Part shown: positions 23,725 through 27,051 of the stretch, one piece after another | Layout: each line of letters begins with the position of its first letter | Position numbering within the stretch: the stretch's first letter is position 1 | Virus record (IMG/VR): IMGVR_UViG_3300022562_000186 | Coordinates: 1 to 27,051 of that record | Source of the DNA: a virus | Strand: one strand, 5' to 3' | DNA: 27,051 nucleotides | Made by a program: the position numbers and the translations under genes | Notes under the pieces: model-generated | Database searches by the model: none | Seen by the model: only the letters and a program-made list of their open reading frames with translations | What the model was told of the DNA's origin: nothing

Positions 23725-23798
23725 TGGAGCCGGTAGTAGGATTCGAACCTACATATCACCGCTTACAAGGCGGTTGCTTTCCAATTAGCTATACCGGC
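23725..23798 (-). tRNA. tRNA-Thr (anticodon TGT)
   Basis: 74 bases on the minus strand with all arms visible: a perfect 7-bp acceptor stem GCCGGTA/TACCGGC, D arm GCTA...AGC, anticodon stem ACCGC/GCGGT around the loop CTTGTAA, T arm GTAGG-TTCGAAT-CCTAC, and an encoded CCA end. The loop gives anticodon TGT, threonine. The discriminator base is T rather than the usual A of bacterial tRNA-Thr. It may help translate ACA codons; no integrase or attachment-site duplication is seen beside it. Confidence 0.93.
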
Positions 23799-24004
23799 GA
23801 ATTGGGTGCGCGAGGCCGGACGCTACGACGGCTCTTGCCTGGGTTTCTTACGCTGTGCGTACCAGATCACGGAACTCAGTACCGTGCGTGTTCGCTTTCC
23901 ACGCCGCTCGCGCATAGTTGCCGCTACTCTCCCGGCTGGTCACGGTTAGCGTTTTTACCGTTGTACGCTCATCGAGGGTGTCTCGATCCTAAGGTGTTCA
24001 TTTA
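23799..24004 (-). other. GC-rich gap with hairpins and a start-less open frame
   Basis: About 206 bases without a convincing gene, clearly richer in G and C than the flanking genes. Hairpins visible on the minus strand are ATCGAG-ACACC-CTCGAT (23987-23971), ACGGT/ACCGT (23961-23942) and CACGG/CCGTG around 23867-23885. A 46-codon frame is open from 23988 to a TAA at 23848 and reads protein-like (SRESSGNYARAAWKANTHGT then EFRDLVRTA), but it has no ATG and only an internal GTG at 23943 without a ribosome binding site. It may be a gene remnant or a structured RNA. Confidence 0.45.
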
Positions 24005-24349
24005 TTATGATAAATTATTAAAATCTTTAAGAACCAAATAGTTCCCGGAAAAGGTTTTCTCAGACCAAAACCGACATGAATTAATTTTACCATTGTCGGC
24101 ATGATTAAATGTAATCATATCCCCTTCGCCTTTCCATAAAAACCGACACCCTGTTATGCGAAAATTATTAGCTGATTGTATTGTGATCGGCGTGTGAAAA
24201 ACGAATTTCTCGCCAACAACATCGCCAGTCTTTAATAACCGAATGAATCTCTCCTCATCAGTTTCCAGTAGCTTCAATTTAGCGAACGCCGGAACAGCGA
24301 TGGTCAGTGGCGCTACTCCGAGTATTTTTAAAAAACTTCGTCTATTCAT
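24005..24349 (-). CDS. Tat-signal protein, possibly a beta-helix fragment
   Basis: 114 residues. The N-terminus MNRRSFLKILGVAPLTIAVP with AFA (21-23) is a classical twin-arginine signal: RRSFLK, a hydrophobic core and an Ala-X-Ala cleavage site, so it should be exported folded across the inner membrane of a Gram-negative host. The mature part (about 24-114) includes VVGEKFVFHTPITIQSANNF, ITGCRFLWKGEGDMITF and INSCRFWSEKTF, a repeat like one or two coils of a right-handed beta-helix. The start at 24349 has AGGTGAG just upstream. It is short for a beta-helix enzyme, so it may be a small binding protein. Unusual for a phage early region. Confidence 0.75.
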   Translation of the reverse strand: MNRRSFLKILGVAPLTIAVPAFAKLKLLETDEERFIRLLKTGDVVGEKFVFHTPITIQSANNFRITGCRFLWKGEGDMITFNHADNGKINSCRFWSEKTFSGNYLVLKDFNNLS

Positions 24350-24420
24350 ATCTCACCTGTCATGTTTTTAGAGGATTTTACTCGATTAAATCTTCAGCTC
24401 ATAACTGGGCCATTTGATAA

Positions 24421-24666
24421 TCACATTTCTTGCACATTATAACCCTCTTGTTTCCATCTCTTGGCTGCGTTTAATATCCTATCACTTGGGCGCCATGTCT
24501 CATCCATGATTCCTTTAATAAATCTATTATAAGAGATAGCGTCCATTTTCTCCTGCTGGATTAACCATTGTAATTTCTCGTAATTATGGTTTGCATCATG
24601 CCACATCTGCGGGATTATCAAAAATAAATAAATAATACATATCGACGCCATAAAAATACTAATCAT
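24421..24666 (-). CDS. Small N-anchored membrane protein
   Basis: 81 residues. A single hydrophobic segment (about 2-20, ISIFMASICIIYLFLIIPQM) anchors the protein; the rest is charged and helical (HDANHNYEKLQWLIQQEKMD, ending WKQEGYNVQEM). The start overlaps the ninG-like stop as ATGA (24663-24666). It has the shape of an i-spanin or an anti-holin-like protein, but there is no lysis gene next to it, so no role is assigned. 71 bases follow before the Tat-signal gene on the left, with nothing recognisable in them. Confidence 0.68.
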   Translation of the reverse strand: MISIFMASICIIYLFLIIPQMWHDANHNYEKLQWLIQQEKMDAISYNRFIKGIMDETWRPSDRILNAAKRWKQEGYNVQEM

Positions 24667-25073
24667 AAACCCTTTTCCTCTCGAATCTTCTCGATTTCGT
24701 CTTTGTATTTCTGTTGTAATTCAAGAACTTCGTTTCGATAATATTTCTTTGTAACGTGCTTTATTCTTTCCAGTTCCTCAACAAATTCCCTGCCATACTT
24801 ATCCTGCATGTAGAGCGTGTAAGCAATCATATTGCCGCGCAAAGGACCGTTACATCTAGCGCACTGTGGGTTAATGTTTTCCTCCATGAGTTTAGTAGCC
24901 GTCCACTTTCGCCCGATAAAATGCCCGCCTTGCATTTCATCCCAAGGCTTAACAAGCCCGCAAGTAACACAGGCACAATGGCCGTTTTTGTCCGCTGCCC
25001 TAAGCCTAGTCAGCTTTTGCAGTAATACCGCCGCCGCCTCGACTTCCTGGGCTATGGTTTTTTTCTTAGCCAT
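24663..25073 (-). CDS. ninG: NinG/Rap-like recombination nuclease
   Basis: 136 residues from the ATG at 25073, which gives an ATGGCTAA overlap with the previous stop; a TTG at 25085 is the alternative. The zinc and active-site pattern is clear: CACVTCGLVKPWDEMQGGHF then IGRKWTATKLMEENINPQCA, with RCNGPLRGNMIAY after it. This is the NinG family (lambda Rap), which cleaves Holliday junctions and D-loops during phage recombination. The two CxxC pairs and the GGHF histidine are intact. The C-terminus is a charged helix. It lies among early genes, as in lambda-like nin regions. Confidence 0.88.
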   Translation of the reverse strand: MAKKKTIAQEVEAAAVLLQKLTRLRAADKNGHCACVTCGLVKPWDEMQGGHFIGRKWTATKLMEENINPQCARCNGPLRGNMIAYTLYMQDKYGREFVEELERIKHVTKKYYRNEVLELQQKYKDEIEKIREEKGL

Positions 25074-25248
25074 ATTTGATGTCAATTACGTCAGCTTTCA
25101 GGCAATAGAATATATCGCTAAATATCTCCTTACCATCCTCACGGTCAATCGTCCCGGCAATTGCCATAACTTTATCGTTCTCCGCGATTAGATACTCGCT
25201 AGAATCCCTGACACAAGGTTTTTTAAGCTTTTTCTTGATTTCGCTCAA
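25066..25248 (-). CDS. Unknown 60-residue phage protein, start uncertain
   Basis: The frame from a TTG at 25248 gives MSEIKKKLKKPCVRDSSEYL then IAENDKVMAIAGTIDREDGK and ends LKADVIDIKYG, a mixed alpha/beta charged protein without a recognised motif. No ribosome binding site is seen before the TTG. The frame stays open for 16 more codons upstream and reads WYDHFACYGEYS there, but has no ATG, GTG or TTG. Either the TTG is used or the true start is a rarer codon. It overlaps ninG by 8 bases. Confidence 0.55.
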   Translation of the reverse strand: MSEIKKKLKKPCVRDSSEYLIAENDKVMAIAGTIDREDGKEIFSDIFYCLKADVIDIKYG

Positions 25249-25306
25249 TGAGTATTCGCCATAACAAGCAAAATGGTCGTACCACTTGACGGAGACTTAT
25301 GGATAT

Positions 25307-25516
25307 TTAATCTTCTTCGTAGCCATTCAATAACTCATTCTTAAAGGATTCCATGAGGTAAATTATATCCCGAACGGTCATCCCATCGGAACCGTAAGCA
25401 AGCGAGATACCTTCCTTGTCAAATCCTAATATTAGAACATCAGAATATTTATCTTTAGCATGCTCTAGCGCCTCGTCTGGCGTTACCGATGGATGCAACT
25501 TAATGACATTGCTCAT
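25307..25516 (-). CDS. Unknown phage protein
   Basis: 69 residues starting MSNVIKLHPSVTPDEALEHA at 25516, with GGGAG five bases upstream; longer versions of the frame lie inside the previous gene. It reads as a compact alpha/beta fold: helix, LILGFDKEGISLAYGSDG as a beta hairpin, then MTVRDIIYLMESFKNELL as a helix. This pattern occurs in small phage proteins of unknown role. It overlaps the previous gene by 17 bases. The 58 bases that follow before the next gene hold nothing clear. Confidence 0.7.
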   Translation of the reverse strand: MSNVIKLHPSVTPDEALEHAKDKYSDVLILGFDKEGISLAYGSDGMTVRDIIYLMESFKNELLNGYEED

Positions 25517-25835
25517 AAATCTCCCAACCTGGCGCGTTATGGTCGAATCTCGGGAACTCGACATGAACGCCGAATTTTGCCGAGATATGCCTATCAAGTA
25601 TCGCATAGATTTCGTTCAAATCCGAGGTTTCCAGCTCGGTTGTGGACTTCTTTTTCAGGACTATTTCCTGAATTGGACGCCACAGAAACTCCTTCGCCAT
25701 ATCCTTATTCCAAGGAATTTCAATATCCTCCTTGAGCGTGCGCTTCATGTCGTATCCGGCATTGTTTAGGGCTTCGGATAGCAGCTCTAGATAGAGATGC
25801 AGGGCTTTGTTTTGGGTTAATGTTCTTTGCGTCAT
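25500..25835 (-). CDS. Conserved phage protein, distantly NinB-like
   Basis: 111 residues from the ATG at 25835 (ATGA overlap with the previous gene, AGGGTGG upstream). RTLTQNKALHLYLELLSEAL then NNAGYDMKRTLKEDIEIPW and FLWRPIQEIVLKKKSTTELE form a pattern common in phage early regions. The TQNKALH start recalls the 'DQNRKLW' start of NinB (lambda Orf), a recombination mediator, and NinG follows three genes later, which would fit. The similarity is weak, so I leave the function open. Confidence 0.75.
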   Translation of the reverse strand: MTQRTLTQNKALHLYLELLSEALNNAGYDMKRTLKEDIEIPWNKDMAKEFLWRPIQEIVLKKKSTTELETSDLNEIYAILDRHISAKFGVHVEFPRFDHNAPGWEIYEQCH

Positions 25836-26080
25836 TTCTGCCACCCTTTAAAATATTTAACCAACATCACCCTCAAAGCCTTGAGATCGACCCCAGCCCG
25901 CTTTCCATACTCCTGTACACAATCTGCCAGACTACCAACAAAAAGCCCTTCACGACCTTGCCATAGCTTGTAAATAACATCCTTACCACAATACTGCTTC
26001 GATATGTTATGTACGGCGTCCAGCCTCACAACATATTGCTCGATCTGTGGATATCGACCGCTCTTATTGCCCTTCGGCAT
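25832..26080 (-). CDS. Unknown phage protein
   Basis: 82 residues, MPKGNKSGRYPQIEQYVVRL at the start, then DVIYKLWQGREGLFVGSLAD and a helical end (LKALRVMLVKYFKGWQK). It is basic and likely soluble. The 'I.Q.V.RL......IS...G' segment could form a small DNA-binding helical fold but no turn is clear enough to call. The start at 26080 has AAAGGGCG upstream and lies in the end of the preceding gene (17-base overlap). No family recognised. Confidence 0.68.
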   Translation of the reverse strand: MPKGNKSGRYPQIEQYVVRLDAVHNISKQYCGKDVIYKLWQGREGLFVGSLADCVQEYGKRAGVDLKALRVMLVKYFKGWQK

Positions 26081-26363
26081 GAATATCGCCCTTTAAACTT
26101 TCCAGCGACCAGCCCTCGCCGCAGGATTGCAGCGTGTCGGGGTTAATTTTCCTAAGTGATGTCTCGCTCCACCACTGGGCGCCATTCACCGGGCCGAGGA
26201 TGCCGATATCATAACCCCACTGCGGCTCCATGTGACGCACTCCGTTTACCTCATACCGGCAAAACTTTTTCGCTAGGACCTTGACTTTAACCCACTGGTA
26301 TTCTGGGAAATTAGGGCTGACTAGCCAGCAATCTTCGCCTACTTCGAATTTTGAGTAGTTCAT
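26064..26363 (-). CDS. Unknown phage protein
   Basis: 99 residues. The first half is beta-rich and aromatic (FEVGEDCWLVSPNFPEYQWV then KVKVLAKKFCRYEVNG), like a small SH3-type or tudor-like barrel, and the end is helical (TSLRKINPDTLQSCGEGWSL). No catalytic motif, signal or membrane segment is present. The start at 26363 has GAAGGGTGAA directly upstream, a rather close site. It follows one base after the stop of the previous gene. Barrel-like fold is a guess from pattern. Confidence 0.68.
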   Translation of the reverse strand: MNYSKFEVGEDCWLVSPNFPEYQWVKVKVLAKKFCRYEVNGVRHMEPQWGYDIGILGPVNGAQWWSETSLRKINPDTLQSCGEGWSLESLKGDIHAEGQ

Positions 26364-26364
26364 T

Positions 26365-26568
26365 TCACCCTTCCTCGCCTAAAATCTCCAATGAAAGTTC
26401 TATCGGTCTGGGTTTTGTTGTTATTAACTGAAATTGCTCGAAACTTAGACCAAATAAATCATATGCGCCATCGACGAAAATTGTTGCCCATATTGAATAC
26501 CCTCTACTGTTTCTCACGCCAAGATGTATTGTGTCTCTATCAGTTTCATTCCGCCATATATATATCAT
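26365..26568 (-). CDS. Unknown phage protein
   Basis: 67 residues from the ATG at 26568 with AGGAAAGGTGAA upstream; a longer frame from 26628 lies in the preceding gene and lacks such a site. MIYIWRNETDRDTIHLGVRN then GYSIWATIFVDGAYDLFGLS reads as a small beta-rich soluble protein with an acidic end (LSLEILGEEG). No family is recognised. Confidence 0.65.
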   Translation of the reverse strand: MIYIWRNETDRDTIHLGVRNSRGYSIWATIFVDGAYDLFGLSFEQFQLITTKPRPIELSLEILGEEG

Positions 26569-26593
26569 TTCACCTTTCCTCTCGCTATCTGCT

Positions 26594-26938
26594 TTATTTT
26601 CTAGGCTCGTACATAACAGCCCTACCATTTATCTCTCTAGCGCCGTCCATTCCAGCACCAATAGCTTTTCCTTCGCAATGTGCGCATAAAATCATGTTGG
26701 TGTCGATTTTCGAATACATTTTACCTTTACCAAGAGACCCGATATTACCACACCAGAAAGTAACTGAAATATGACTTCGTTCTCCAGTCCTTTTTAAATA
26801 GTAGGACTGAGAACTTCTAATCCTATGTACATATTTCCCGGCACTAGATTTATAAAATGGCAGCGCGTATCTAATTGGGCGACTAAATATCCCACCTTGA
26901 AATCCAACTTCTTTTTTTATTTCAAGTTTTATTTTCAT
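26594..26938 (-). CDS. Unknown phage protein with zinc-binding-like cysteines
   Basis: 114 residues. The first half is basic (MKIKLEIKKEVGFQGGIFSR then KYVHRIRSSQSYYLKRTGER). The second half has FWCGN (61-65) and LCAHCEGKAIGAG (84-96), which could make a small zinc site like that of other phage zinc-ribbon proteins. The start at 26938 has GAGGCAGCA before the ATG. It may bind nucleic acid; no family is recognised. Confidence 0.68.
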   Translation of the reverse strand: MKIKLEIKKEVGFQGGIFSRPIRYALPFYKSSAGKYVHRIRSSQSYYLKRTGERSHISVTFWCGNIGSLGKGKMYSKIDTNMILCAHCEGKAIGAGMDGAREINGRAVMYEPRK

Positions 26939-26959
26939 TGCTGCCTCGGGCTATCTGCT

Positions 26960-27051
26960 TTAGTTGCTCTCTGTATTTATCGACCCGCGAGCCAGTTTCT
27001 TTAGCTCGGCGAACTTAGAAATCCCTTCCTCCTTCGTAACGGATTTATATT
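26960..27051 (-). CDS. C-terminal end of a gene cut by the window edge
   Basis: A frame open to the right edge ends with a TAA at 26962-26960 and gives YKSVTKEEGISKFAELKKLA then RGSINTESN, a charged helical tail. Too short to identify. It stops 21 bases before the next ATG, matching the tight spacing of the other genes here, and the two other minus-strand frames are blocked by stops. Confidence 0.5.
   Translation of the reverse strand, partial: YKSVTKEEGISKFAELKKLARGSINTESN

Noticed and set aside
23725-23798. tRNA gene as a prophage attachment site
   Set aside because: No integrase gene and no second copy of the tRNA 3' end is visible in the window.
23598-24041. A 147-codon plus-strand frame
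   Set aside because: It runs through the antisense of the tRNA gene (the usual 'VVGFEPTYHRL' artefact) and has no ribosome binding site.
1-27051. CRISPR array or insertion sequence
   Set aside because: No regularly spaced repeats, transposase motifs or terminal inverted repeats were found.

Overview
This window is a stretch of a tailed double-stranded DNA phage, or a closely related prophage, with a short (podovirus-like) tail. All supported genes lie on the minus strand, packed with ATGA, TGATG and GTGA overlaps and mostly with AGGAGG-type ribosome binding sites. The host is probably Gram-negative: one phage protein carries a twin-arginine export signal, and the nonulosonic (pseudaminic) acid genes fit the sugar chemistry of such bacteria. 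The species cannot be named from this sequence.

Layout, read in the direction of transcription (right to left). (1) About 27051-23187: small early or accessory genes, mostly unrecognised. They include a NinG/Rap-like recombination nuclease, a Tat-exported protein, a tRNA-Thr(TGU) and a GC-rich gap of about 200 bases. A rho-independent terminator at 23090-23111 closes this block. (2) 23057-19364: a sugar cassette with PseB-like dehydratase, a shortened DegT/PseC-like aminotransferase, two small unknowns, PseF-like cytidylyltransferase and PseI-like synthase. PseH and PseG are not seen. (3) 19380-19060: a helix-turn-helix protein, followed by a TATAAT box overlapped by a perfect 12-bp palindrome. 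(4) 18938-13826: DUF5681-type protein (terminase small subunit candidate), a 44-codon gene, three Ser/Thr-rich beta-type proteins, a DUF115/GT42-like protein, a two-TM holin candidate, the large terminase, and a basic protein with a conserved C-terminal motif. (5) 13829-1: a T7-like virion module: gp8-like portal, Bbp19-like protein, scaffold, capsid, a small capsid-associated candidate, gp11-like and gp12-like tail tube proteins, then gp14-, gp15- and gp16-like internal (ejection) proteins. The last runs off the left edge.

The most striking observation is in the gp16-position protein (1-3402, at least 1134 residues and open at the edge). It holds a complete GGDEF-type (diguanylate cyclase) domain with the substrate and metal residues kept, SGDEF in place of GGDEF, and no inhibitory-site arginine. 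A zincin-type HELQH domain like that of phage polyvalent proteins follows. Since proteins at this position in T7 are injected into the host, this may be an injected cyclic-di-GMP enzyme and protease. The second point of interest is the compacted Pse pathway beside a sialyltransferase-like protein and Ser/Thr-rich candidate virion proteins. That arrangement suggests glycosylation of either the host surface or the virion.
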